A stretch of DNA of 64,000 nucleotides from Plantago ovata. Taxonomy: Eukaryota > Streptophyta > Magnoliopsida > Lamiales > Plantaginaceae. Where the stretch lies: positions 48,268,362-48,332,361 of the forward strand of contig CM051457.1 of NCBI GenBank assembly GCA_028274465.1, read 5' to 3'. Numbering within the stretch: position 1 is the stretch's first letter; the number at the start of each line of letters is the position of its first letter. The notes under the pieces were generated by a model. That model was not told the origin of the DNA. It ran no database searches and saw nothing but the letters and a program-made list of their open reading frames with translations. The position numbers and the translations under genes are program-made. Of this stretch, positions 47,935-58,883 are shown in pieces.

Positions 47935-49506
47935 AACTCCCCAGACCGAACCTTTGTTTGTCCTCAAGCAACTAAGCTAGACTCTAATACAAAAAACATG
48001 CAAGACACAAAAAATGGAGTTTCATGCCAAATAAAATGAACTAGTCTACTGAATCTACCAAATAACATATGAACAAAAACCATATAAATCAAAGCATGAA
48101 TATAGGTTGAAGAATACCTCGATTGACTTATACACATCCACATAAGCACTTATGTCAAGACAAGATAGTCTCTCGTAACATTCTATACCTGGACCTAGTC
48201 AGTGACGACGTAATGATGCATGCTATGATACGAATGGTTGCCCCGTGCCTATGAAACTGAGGACTTACTGCTATTCCACCATGTTAAGACTTTCCCTCAA
48301 AAGAGGTCGAACCAGTACTGGCTCTCATCAAACGAAGGAGGGTTCCCTATAAAAGATAACTCTCCCCTATTCTACCCATCTCTTAAGTAAAGTCTTAAGC
48401 TATTCACCACTTCCTGAATGGCAGGACGAGGGTGGTCTAGAACATATGACACTCAAGACAAAAAAGATAAAAAATAGAAAAACACGATTACGAACAATAC
48501 GAAAAATGGAAAAGACTCAAAACTTTGCTTAACTGCTATTTGGCTTTCTCTTTTTTGGACCCTTCTTTGCTTTTTTGGGGTCTTCTTTTTTTCCTCTTTT
48601 TTCTCTTTCCAGATTCTTTTTTCTGGAATTTTTCTTTTCTTTTTTTTTTTCGATTTTTTTCTAGCCAGCAGTAGCATAACAAAAAGAGAAACAAAATGAC
48701 TCACACGACTTCCCCAAACCTATTCGAAAGAATAGGTTGGAGTACAAAATTTACGGAAAAAGGAAAATAAACTCACGATACGAGAATGAAAAACAGAAAC
48801 AAGTCTAACGATGGTGTAACCCCCTCCCCAAACCTATTCGGAAGAATAGGTTATAAACAAAGGATCACACAACCTCACACTACCTCCTTCCTAGGCATTT
48901 AGCAATCTCAAAGCATGGTGAAGGCTTGTTGCCTCTTAGGTACATAATTATTCGGGAAAACAACCATAAGACCCTAACATGCATCATCCTATTATAAAGG
49001 CCTTCGTGAACCGCAGTAGACAAAACACCACTAAGTGATGTCGAGACTACCTAGCTCAACTAAGTGCAAAACATAAATGTGACAAGCCAAGCGAGAAAAG
49101 CCTCAAACAAATTCATAGAGATGAAGCATACGATTAATGGCATAGCTAGTTGATCTACCCAATAAAAAAGTTCAAAAAAATTCGGCAATAAACTCCATAT
49201 AAAACATGCAAGACTATCCTAGGAAAGCAGTAAACGTGCAAATGCAAAAAATTTCACGAGTTATCATAAGCAAGATAAGTATAGAGATAACCAGCGATAA
49301 CCTCCTCCCCAAACCTGAACGTCGTCGCTCGTCCCAAACGTCGAAAGTGGATCCAAGGTGAGAGCTAATGCTTGTATAAGTGACCTATAATACTCAATAA
49401 AACTCGTGAGATAAAATTTAAAGCGGTAAAGAAAGCGATAAAATCTCCGGGTTGCCTCCCGGATAGCGCCATTGTTTAAAGTCTTTGACTCGACTCCTGT
49501 CTGCGC
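47935..49506 (-). other. 3' untranslated part and polypurine tract of the gypsy element
   Basis: Read on the minus strand, the last bases before the LTR are GAGGACAAACAAAGGTTCGG then TCTGGGGAGTT, a signature I know from Athila/Tat and TR-GAG elements. Two matching hairpins, 48717-48738 and 48831-48852 (arms AACCTATTC), lie 114 bp apart. The T/C-rich stretch at 48540-48665 is low complexity. No pol domains are present. Confidence 0.75.
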
Positions 49507-50415
49507 CTATCTCTTCTTTTTGCGGGTACTAGGCTTCCCCTTCATTGATCTCCTCTCCATGCCACAAACCTGTGAATAAGAAAGAATATAGGCTGCAAGA
49601 CCACAATAGTGAGTAGTGAAAGAAATATCGGGCGGGTCAGGTGGATCAGGTATGGCGTGCAACACGCGTTGCTTTCCGTCCACTTCGATGGTGCAAGTTC
49701 TTTGGTAGATGTCCATCACGGAGCGTAGTTTAGTCAAGAATGGTTGCCCTAAGAGTATGACATCCCCTGTTCCAGGTGCAGACGCCGACATAACTACAAA
49801 ATTGGTGTAAACAGATGCTTCACCAATCTTGACCAACACATTTTTACAACTCCCTCGGGTCTCATAAAGGATCCATCCGCCAATTGTACAATAGCCCTTT
49901 GCTCAGATAGTTTTCCGATGTTGCTCTTTTCAAACACATTCAAAGGAATTATGTTTGAGTAGGATCCCGTATCTAGTGTGGCACGAACATCTTCAAGCTC
50001 ACCAATCCCTACCTTAACATCGAAACTTTTAGGGAGTGGTTCGGGATCCTCTTGCTCCTCATCACTTGTGTCAGAACCTAGGCCCTTCTCTTCTTCCTCA
50101 GCCTGTAGAAGTTCTTCCTTTATGCAACCCTTGCACCTAACAACCTTCCTGATGGTGATTTCGTCAGGTACATCATCAGCTAATGTAATGGCATTCGACT
50201 TCACTGTGCTACTAGGTAGTTTTCGGTTGATCAACTCTTGCATCTTTTGATGGGCAAGCCTAGTGCTCTCTTCCAACTTATCGAGCCTTGCCCTAGTCTT
50301 CTCAGAATCTTCTTCATAACGTTTGAGAAAACTTTGTGTGTGATCGACCATCTTCTGTAAGTTCTCCATCAGTAGAGCCGACTTCGACTTCGGTGGCTCT
50401 TTCGGAGCGGGGTTT
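49507..50415 (-). pseudogene. Gypsy protease region, frameshifted
   Basis: It continues in the same frame as gag after a TGA. It has a coiled-coil-like stretch (LQKMVDHTQSFLKRYEEDSE), an acidic linker, and an aspartic protease motif LDTGSYSNIIPLNVF (about 49920-49965) with LADGS downstream. A frameshift at the A/T5 run (49841-49845) separates VVK from VKIGEASVYTNF, which continues through DVILLGQPFL to a stop at 49507. Retroelement proteases process Gag. Confidence 0.75.
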
Positions 50416-51644
50416 TCTCAGTGATCATTACCATAGTTCAGCCTACTACGGTCTTGGTTAGGTCCATAAGTTTGGTTAGCCGGTGCATATCCTTGATTGT
50501 TACGGTATCCTCTTCTCCAAAATCCACCTCGAGGATTCCTACCGTCTTGCCCGTAGCTAACTTCTTGAGTGCCAAATTCCGTAGCAAAGGCTTCTTCTTC
50601 GCCTCCTCGAGCCCAGTTGCCATCATCGTATGCCAGCTCCGATCTACACATATGATCCCCATGCCCATAGTTCTTGCATATTCGGCATACTTCGTTCGAA
50701 ACAGTTGTTCCGGTGGCGCTCTTGAGCACTTGCTTCAATTCGTTGGTAAAGCACTCGAATTGATCCCCATTTCCCCTGTACATAGGGGCTTCTTGAGTCG
50801 GTGGAGCTTCAGGTCCACGTCTCCTAACCATTGCTCTTGGGTCCTTGAACTGCGAACCCTTGGCAAGCCTTTCGAAAACAGCCCAGACGACTTCTGCGGT
50901 TTCCTCCCAAATATTGCCTCGGCATTGGAAATCCACCACTTGTTGGTTCTCGAAGGTTAGTCCATTGTAGAAGTGTTGGACTAAGTCAGAAAGTTCAAAA
51001 CCATGGTGAGGGCACTTGTTCGTGAGATCTTGGAACCTCTCGAATGCAGTGTAGATGGTCTCATCATAGTCTTGCTTGAATCCAGTGATCTGCGCCTTAA
51101 GCGCGGTAGTCAGAGTGTGTGGGAAGTATTTCTCCATGAAAGCTGAAAAAACCTTTTCCCAAGTGTCCAGCGAGCCTGCTGGAAGAGAGCTCAGCCATGA
51201 CTTGGCTCTGTCGCCAAGTCCCATAGCAAAAACCTTCATCCTCAACTCATCCGTTGTTATGTCAGCTCCGGGTCGTGGGAGTTGGTTGACGAAATCCTCG
51301 ATATCGTTTAAGTACCCCATCACATCTTCCCTTGATAAGCCATAGAACCTCGAAAGTTGTTGGAATGCGTGGTTCTTGATCTCCAGATCTCGAGTTGCAG
51401 GCGAAAGAACAATCGCCGGTCCCCTCATACGATCCTTGGTGGGTTGTACCCATGCCTTCAGTGGTCTAGCTTCTGCCATTCCGTCGATTTCCTTGAATAG
51501 ACTAATTAGAGATTCTGAGAAATCGGTTTCCTCTATTTCCTCTAGTGCGCGCCTTTCAAGTAGTCGCCTTCTCTGGTGGTAGACTCTATCGATCTCAGCA
51601 ATTGAATCAGCAAGCGGTGTTCCTGCAGAACGTGTATGCGGCAT
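50416..51644 (-). CDS. Gypsy Gag protein
   Basis: This open frame encodes about 408 residues, starting MPHTRSAGTPLADS. It contains a Retrotrans_gag-like domain (WLSSLPAGSLDTWEKVFSAF, YFPHTLTTALKAQI, ERFQDLTNKCPHHG) and one zinc knuckle near the C-terminus (CRICKNYGHGDHMC). Gag forms the particle that packages element RNA. It ends in TGA (50416-50418), after which the same frame stays open into the protease region, so the TGA may be either a suppressed stop or a nonsense mutation. The same gag start is seen in the copy at 63599. Confidence 0.85.
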
Positions 51645-51787
51645 ACACTATCTGTGACAGACTAGGAAAAGTGATTAGAAACAAACTAGGAAAGCAGAGA
51701 GAGATTAAAAAAGGAAAACTAAAACTAAAAGAATTAGGAATCTAAAGCTGTAAATATAAACAAATTAAACAGAAAAAAGGAGTATAG

Positions 51788-51805
51788 TCCCCGGCAACGG
51801 CGCCA
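51788..51805 (-). other. Gypsy primer-binding site (tRNA-Asp type)
   Basis: The minus strand reads TGGCGCCGTTGCCGGGGA, three bases from the LTR. This is the primer site usual for Athila/Tat-type elements. Confidence 0.85.
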
Positions 51806-51808
51806 ATT

Positions 51809-53080
51809 TGATGAACGGAGATTTGTCAGGTCTCGATTCAGCAAATAATATTTGTTATTTAGCCAAAGGCAATCCACAACTACAACGAAAACCGTAGTGT
51901 AGTAGTAGAATGACTCGAGTGTCGTTCTCTCAGGACTATACTAGCTTTATCAAATCTAATTAAGAATATAAAACAGCAAATAGAAAGCAATAGGGGTTTT
52001 AAAGCAGATAATGGAGATTGGTGATAGTATGGTCCTTCTTAACATAATGGGTCGATAATCATGCATAAATTCCTCGGTCTTGCATAGAGATTTTTGAATC
52101 AATCTTGTGTCCTGTTGCAAGTATTAAGCACTACGAAGATAATTTGGTCTGACTAGTCAACAACGATTGTCCTAATGTGTTCCGTAATTATTCAACACTA
52201 CGAAGATAATTGATCTGATGGTCGACTAGTGTCCATGCGTGCATAATAATCAATACAACATACGAGAATTTTGGTTGCAACTGATCAACGAAATAAAGCA
52301 ATGACACGGAGTATAATGCGCGATATAGCCATTAGCATGATTATCTTCCCTCGCTAAGAATTCACATACTACCACCAACGATAAGTTTAGCTACTCATAA
52401 TAGGCATGCAATCAATAGCAATCATAGAAGAAAACATATTGAAAGAAGAATCAAATAAGTAGATAAAAACTGTAAGATACAAAGTTACCGAAGGTTGTCA
52501 ATCTCCGGATGATTGCGATCCTACGCGCTCCAATCTGCTATGAAAAAGTATCCCCTAAGCTATGGAACTCCCAGGACAGGCCCCGGGAAGTTCCTACCTA
52601 AAACTATAGAGAGAGGTGAGAAAGTAGGCTTGGAAAGATATGATTTTCGGAGAAAAAACTGAGCTCTATATATAGGCCCCGAAATATTCCCGGGCGGTTC
52701 GCCCCGTGCTCCGGCGGTTCGCCCCAGAGGTTTTTCGCGGAATTTCCGCGTTTTCGACGCGTTTTTGGATTTCTTCACCTTTTCGGACTCGGTTTATGAC
52801 TTCTAGTAGCCTTCTAACCTCCAGATTCGGCCCCTAGACTCCAAATCCTATCCGGAAACCTTCAGATACTCCAAATAGGCTTCTGGAACACTAATTCCTT
52901 GTAGACTTCAATATAAACACCCCGAAATCTCCGAATTTCAACCAAACCTGTAAAATAAAATCTAAAGGGAAACATGACACTATTCTAATAAAATGTACTA
53001 AAATATAGCTAAATTATCATAGAGGATAGCTAAAATAGGTGAAAAAGACTCGAATGAAAGTGTAAAATACACATTCATCA
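51809..53080 (-). repeat. 5' LTR of the gypsy element
   Basis: It is about 98% identical by eye to 46661-47934. A TATA box (minus-strand CCTATATATAG) at about 52668-52678 has the GGCGAACCGCC palindromes just upstream in the sense direction. Confidence 0.9.
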
Positions 53081-53085
53081 CTGAT

Positions 53086-53916
53086 TGGTTGTTGCGTGTC
53101 AGAGATGGTGTGGAAGGGGGCGATAACGATGGTGAGGTTGATTTCAAATTGCCAAAGGATATACTCATTCTTGAAGCTCCGGATGATCCTATAGCCGCAA
53201 TGGTGAAATCTACATATCCATCTCTTTTGGATCATGTTGGAGATGGAGCTTATTTTCAGGATAGGGCTATACTGGCGCCGACAAATGAGGTAGTAGAACA
53301 GATTAATAACTACGTCATGGAGTTGTTGCCGGGTGATGCAGTTGAGTATATGAGTTCTGATAATATATGCCCGGATGAGGATGATGTTGTCAATCGAGAG
53401 GATGTTTATTTGGTTGAATTTCTAAATACAATCAGAACTTCTGGGCTGCCAAATCACTTGATCCGATTGAAGGTTGGTTGCCCCGTTATGCTCTTGCGTA
53501 ACATCGACCCGACGGCTGAACTTTGTAATGGAACTCGGTTGGTGGTGACGGATCTTGGTGAAAAGATTATACAGGCCAAAGTAATTCATGGGAAGTATGC
53601 CGGCAATAGAGTTTACATACCGCGGATGGTTCTTTCACCTTCGAACCACACCAAGTTTCTAATACGATTCCAGCGCCGACAGTTTCCTATTGCTATCTGC
53701 TACGCAATGTCTATCAACAAGAGTCAAGGACAATCTTTGGGTAATGTTGGCCTCTATCTTCCTAATCCAGTTTTCAGCCATGGTCAACTCTATGTTGCGT
53801 TCTCTAGAGTTACTAGCAAGAAAGGGTTGAAGGTTCTAATACTTGATCAAGATGGTAAACCCTCCGACACTACCACTAATGTAGTGTACAAAGAAGACCT
53901 TTGGAAGTTGCGATGA
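53086..53916 (+). pseudogene. Helitron PIF1-type helicase, last part
   Basis: It resumes the helicase right after the second CTGAT copy. It contains LAPTNEVVEQINNYV, GCPVMLLRNIDPTAELCNGT, AICYAMSINKSQGQSLG and LYVAFSRVTSKKGL, the standard C-terminal helicase motifs (IV-VI) of plant Helitrons, and ends with TGA at 53914-53916. This part has no visible damage apart from separation by the gypsy insertion. Confidence 0.9.
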
Positions 53917-54075
53917 ATGCTCCTTTGTATTTACTTTGCTATACATTGATTATGAATTTTCTACTTTTGACTCGAATTACTTCATTATAATACTTTACTT
54001 TACTTTAAACATTTTTTTACGATTATCTTTGAATAATATTTTCTTTAATAAATATAAGATAAGAATTATATCATA

Positions 54076-54103
54076 CCGTGGCATCGCCACGGGTATGTAC
54101 TAG
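54076..54103 (+). other. Helitron 3' terminus: hairpin and CTAG end
   Basis: A 7-bp perfect stem (CCGTGGC/GCCACGG) with loop ATC is followed by GTATGTACTAG. Helitrons end CTRR about 10 bp after such a hairpin; the next base is T, as expected. Confidence 0.9.
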
Positions 54104-54246
54104 TATATATATATATATTATATGTGGTATCACTTTTCTGCTTTTTCTAGTGTTGAAAATTTTTAAAGTTATGAAAAAAAGTAAAAAGCTGAAAAATTAT
54201 AGCTTACGTTAATGTTTTTTGGGATTATCGGATAGTTGGACTTTTA
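54104..54246. other. Short intergenic stretch
   Basis: An AT repeat (ATATATATAT near 54106-54117) and AT-rich sequence before PPR copy C. Nothing else seen. Confidence 0.5.
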
Positions 54247-56768
54247 TGAATTTGTTGCTTCTCGAGAAATAGTCCCAAAACAGACCAAAGTTCAGTCCCA
54301 CACTCAAATCCCTAAAACTTTGCTCGTAAACACTCTTTCTTCTTCTTCTTCAGGCTCTTCCACTCCAGTGCCACTCACTCGCTGCAAGCTTTACAGATTA
54401 GCCAAAACGGAGACGACATGCCTGCCGGTGTGAGATTCACTTACCACTCGAGGTCAGTCGTGTTCAATTTGACGGTAATATAGTTGTGTAATTTCAGAAT
54501 GATCAATTCATTAATGTTATTTAGCTTTTCTAAGCTGACTGTGTTCTCGTATAACTTGCTGCATTTTTGGATGGAGGCTATTATTTGGAATTCAATTCGT
54601 TGTTAGCTAGGGGGATTTATTTTATAATTTATTGTGATATGTGTGACTTACACTATATTGAATTGATAAGAGGGTTTTGTGGTATAGATGATGAATAAGG
54701 ATTGGGGTTTTTCAAGTAAATGGACAGAAAAGACTGTTTGTGGAGTGTTTCGTTACATATAAGTTATAACATGTTGATAGATGCATATTCCGTGAAAGGA
54801 AATTTAGATGAGACTGATGGTGAGGGAGAACTTGGTGCTGGGTGTGATTACGTATAATGCGATGATAGTTAATGGTTAGGAGCTAGGAGGGAGGATGGAG
54901 AACACTGACCGAGTAAGGTTTATTAATGAAATAAGGGTCGAGTGTTTGGTTCCGGATGAGATTGAGTGTAATACGCTTGTTATCGGGTAGATAGTTTGAA
55001 GAAGGTAATTTCATCTGGCTCTTGTTTGCATGGGAATATGTTGAGGAAGGGGTTGCTGCTGAATGTGGTGACATATGCTTCTTTGATTAGCATGTGTAAG
55101 GTTAGGGAATCTGCCTTTGGCGATTGAGTTCTTTGACCAGATGCAGGATAGGGAACTGGCCTGGATTAATGGTTACTCACAAAAGGGGTGTTTTGATGTA
55201 GCTTATAAAGTTCTGCAAGAAATGGTTAATGGGGCTCTTGTCGTCTTCCAATGTTACATTCAATACTTTGATGAAAGGCCATTGTGTGTTAGGTCGGATG
55301 AAAGATTGTTTAGATGTGATTTCGAAAGGCATGCCTCCCGATATTGTATGGTACAGTACAATTATGTCTGAGTTTTGTGAATTATCTGAGCTAGATAAAG
55401 GTTTTCGAGCTGAAGGAAGAGATGGTCAGCAAGAGGTTATCCTCTGAATCAGTTACTTATCTGTCATTGATACATGGTCTGTGCAGGAAGACGACATTAA
55501 CTGAAGCTTGCGACTTATTCATTTTCAAGTTGTTCTTTGAGGAACCTGTTTCTAAGCATGTCACTCATGATTTGCTGATAGAATGTTGAAGTAACATTGA
55601 ATCCACAGGCGTGTTTGCTCTGATAAAAGATTTTGCATGACTGATGAACAAAAAAGATCGAACTTTTCAGCCAATGGTTAAGGATAATCATAATCCTAGT
55701 GCAGCGGTTTACAACGTTCTCAGACATGGACATTGTAGAGCACGTAATTTGTGGAGAGCCGGTGTGCGGGGCTGCTGGATCGTAAAAACAGAGTGGCTTG
55801 GGTCGTGGATCGTAAAACATTGAATTTATGAGTGTGCTAGCTCTGATAAAAGATTATGCGGGGCTGCTGGATCGTAAAAAAAGTGTGGCCTCTGTGTGAT
55901 GTTACTTGGGGTGTGGTGCCCAACGGTTGTACAGGGCTTGTAAATGTTTCAGGTCTTCCAGCCAAAGGGCGCTCAAGCCACACTACAAGCCTGCATGTCC
56001 TCCTAAGGGACAAACGTAATATCATATGCAACCATATATATACTTGATTATGTTTTCAGTTTTTCGCGATGTGGGATTATCACCCTTCATTAAGTTTACC
56101 TGTGTTTTACATAGTAAATTCTATAACATATTGGGCTCGGCGTGTTGGCCCAACTAATTCAATCATGATATTTACTTACGAGTATTGAGTATTAAATATG
56201 CCATATTGGGCTCGGCTGTCAGCCCAATTAATTTTTTTTTTTAGAATCGGCCCGATTATTTCAAACGTGATGTTTTATATCTTTTTTATACATATTCCCC
56301 TTTGTTTACGCTTTACTAATTCAAACGTGATGTTTTATATCTTTTTAGTAATTCTAGAAGCAACCACTAAAGTAAATGCATCATTAAAGGACTTTTGCAT
56401 CAACAGGACAAGACTATGTAATCTTTGGGAAGTGCTTGGGGTATATGATTTTGTCCTATTTTTGACGTAAATACTCTTCTCATTGTTTTATATCAACCAA
56501 TTGAGCATTGAAACTATAATATATCAATTTGAATAAATCACTATCGACTATAATAATTCAGTACTTTATGGGAAATTCAAATGAAAATCTACTGAAAGTC
56601 TAAAACACATTCGAATAAGTTCCAAACTAATTAAACTCAATAACAATGTATTAAAATTTATCTAAAAGAGAAAAGGACCAACAAATAAAAACGCATATGA
56701 ATAGATAAATAAAATTAGAAATAAAGAAAAGGACAATTCCTTTCCCAATAAATGAATAACTTTTGTTT
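54247..56768 (+). repeat. Segmental copy C containing a dead PPR gene
   Basis: It matches copy A closely from TGAATTTGTTGCTTCTCG to the GLPAKGRSSHTT stretch and copy B in the tail (to about 56768). It keeps the PPR block missing in B and lacks the partial duplication in A. Confidence 0.8.
54770..55742 (+). pseudogene. PPR pseudogene, copy C
   Basis: It has the same pieces as copy A: PDEIECNTLV near 54953, WINGYSQKGCFDVAYKVLQE at about 55160-55220, TFNTLMKGHCVLGRM and PDIVWYSTIMSEFCELSEL at 55260-55400, and AAVYNVL near 55702. The frame shifts near 55230 and stops follow (TGA at 55445-55447). Confidence 0.75.
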
Positions 56769-56818
56769 CACTGCTTTGTTTTAAAAAACGGAGCTGGAGG
56801 TTAAGCCGGACACCCCCT

Positions 56819-58873
56819 TGTAAGAAAATACGGTCAGAGTTACCTCTAGGGTACGCAGCGGAATTTCAAAAAATTCTGTGTATATGTCGTATATATATAT
56901 AAACACGTCAATTGGAAGACTAACCTTACTTCCAAAGCAGCTTCCAAGTCTTCGTAATAATCCTGTGTATCTTCTCCTTCGTCGAAGTCGAAGATATCTG
57001 CAATACTCTGATTATCTGCAAGACAATAAGAGTTAGTTTCCAGCTCCTATAACCTCAACCTTGGTATCCACGGACAACCTATCGGAAGAATGCTAGGATA
57101 TTCTTTGTGTGACCAAGAAGACGGGGCGGCGATTCCTCCGGTGAGGTGGCGCGCGCGCGTGTGGCTATAGAGGAGGGGAGAGTTTTTATTTTCTCTAAGA
57201 AAACTGGGTATTCAACTGTGTGAATGTCTGTGTCCAAAGCTCTCTAATAGTCTACTATATATAGTAGTCAATAGAAGCCTAAAGCATAAACAATTAGACT
57301 TCGTAAAGGAATAAGAATCTAATTCTTATCGCACTAGGAAACTAATATCAAGTATAGATTCATTTTCAATCAAATTAAAACTCAATTAGGAAAATCTAAC
57401 TTATCCCTTGGACTTCTAATAGAGGAAGGAGTCGAACTCCTTCCCTTATCTCATCTATGCGCGTGCGCGCACCCAGTCCTACGGGAGATAGGTGGGGCTC
57501 AATTTTGGGACCCACTTATAGTTCTAAGGCAATTCAAACTCCAAGTAGATTTTGCCCAAGTGCATATGTTAATTCTAAATTAACATATCCTTTCAAATCA
57601 AACCTCATTTATATTTCCAAAATATAATCTTTAATTGTATTTACATAAAATACAATTAATTAGCCAATTCAATTAATAATTCCAAATTATTAATTGAGCC
57701 ACCAAATATTATAATTAATTTCAAATCAATTATAATCCATCAATCACAATTAATTTCAAATTAATTGCGATTCCATCTTCAAGGATATTCTGATAAGCTG
57801 AATCACCACATAGTGTGACCCATAGGGCCTCATCGTATTAAGCAAGTCCTAGACTAGGCAACATGAAATTCCTAGACGGTTTCATTTGCAATATTAATAT
57901 ATGAGGACGTTTGAGAGGTTTCTCAAAGCTAACCCTTTCGTTGCAAAGTCTGTTGCGATCGACGCGGCGATGGTAACGTCCCTTCATCTGACTTGCTCGA
58001 ATGCATCTAGGATCGATGAAGTGTCTATCCCAATAATACATCCACGGGCGTCTCAGGGAGTTGCTTGGTTAAGATATACTTATGACCATCATAATATATC
58101 ATTCGCACTGGCCAGTGACTTTACCAACACAACTATGCAGACTATGAGCAGTACTCTCCTGTGCTACACTTGAGAGATGAATCCTTCACAGAATCACTTA
58201 TCATCCACATTTGTATGTATCCATAATCCTGGATCGTGTCTTAGGTCAACTGCTTATTCAGAGCTGACATCGACGGGTCCACCAAGGATATGGGGCAACA
58301 AATGTGATGATAAAGTCCTGTAAGTACAAAGGACGACTTGCATCACTTCGACAACTTACCGGTTCCCATAGACACTTCGGTGTAGAGTATACATCGATGG
58401 GATTGTCCGGTGGGTACTTCCATTGTTCGATAATCCTTCTTCGAACAACTATGCGCAGTTATGGGAACGTTTCTCGATTGTCCAACAATCCCTTCTGTGG
58501 CCGTGGGATCGGCTCACACTTGCTCCAACAAGTATAACCTCCACGCATACTAGTCTCGTCTGGTTCATTCAGACCCCTACATTCGAGATGAACCTCGACT
58601 AGGGAGAGTTTGGGATAGATGATAACTCACATAGCTCCCACTATCTGTGTGATCGGTCATCTATCCGAGGGGACATGTTTAATATCAATACAGACAGTAA
58701 TAGAGATATGACATGATGCATGCCTGGTGTCATGTAAATATGAAAGCGATACTCAATAGTAAAAGCAACAAACATATATTATATTACGTTGACCTGTGTA
58801 ATAGTACATATATGCCCTCTATAAGTGTTCTATGCCCTTAGTAAGGACTGTCTCTAGGACATATACACTATCA
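56819..58873 (-). repeat. 3' LTR of the minus-strand copia
   Basis: Plus-strand ends TGTAAGAAAATACGG and TACACTATCA. It is closely similar to 6559-8701, including the GGAAGGAGT hairpin (57425-57446) and the TCGATGTATACTCTACACC-like stretch. Confidence 0.9.
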
Positions 58874-58883
58874 ATCTCCCACT

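Larger units (their letters stand above)
46661..53080 (-). mobile_element. Ty3/gypsy-type, gag-protease-only (TR-GAG-like) LTR element
   Basis: It has LTRs 46661-47934 and 51809-53080, flanked by a perfect target duplication CTGAT (46656-46660, 53081-53085). On the minus strand: 5' LTR, primer site, gag, protease, 3' untranslated part, purine tract and 3' LTR. The interior is only 3.9 kb, and I see no reverse transcriptase, RNase H or integrase. This matches non-autonomous elements described in plants as TR-GAG; gag and primer site suggest the Athila/Tat side of Ty3/gypsy. By eye the LTRs differ at about 20 positions. Confidence 0.9.
25722..54103 (+). mobile_element. Helitron, autonomous type, with two nested LTR elements
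   Basis: The right end is well supported: hairpin CCGTGGC-ATC-GCCACGG, then GTATGTACTAG, with the element ending CTAG before a T. Inside are an RPA1-like gene and a Rep-helicase gene, the standard pair of plant Helitrons. The left end is proposed at 25722, where the sequence after an A reads TCTATATATACATTAAAGC, typical of Helitron starts. Host A and T then flank the element as expected for A|T insertion. Removing the copia (26786-32447) and gypsy (46661-53080) insertions leaves about 16 kb. The left end is the weaker of the two. Confidence 0.7.

Noticed and set aside
48453-48704. Minus-strand Lys-rich open frame
   Set aside because: Low-complexity T/C-rich sequence in the untranslated part of the gypsy element, with no conserved content.
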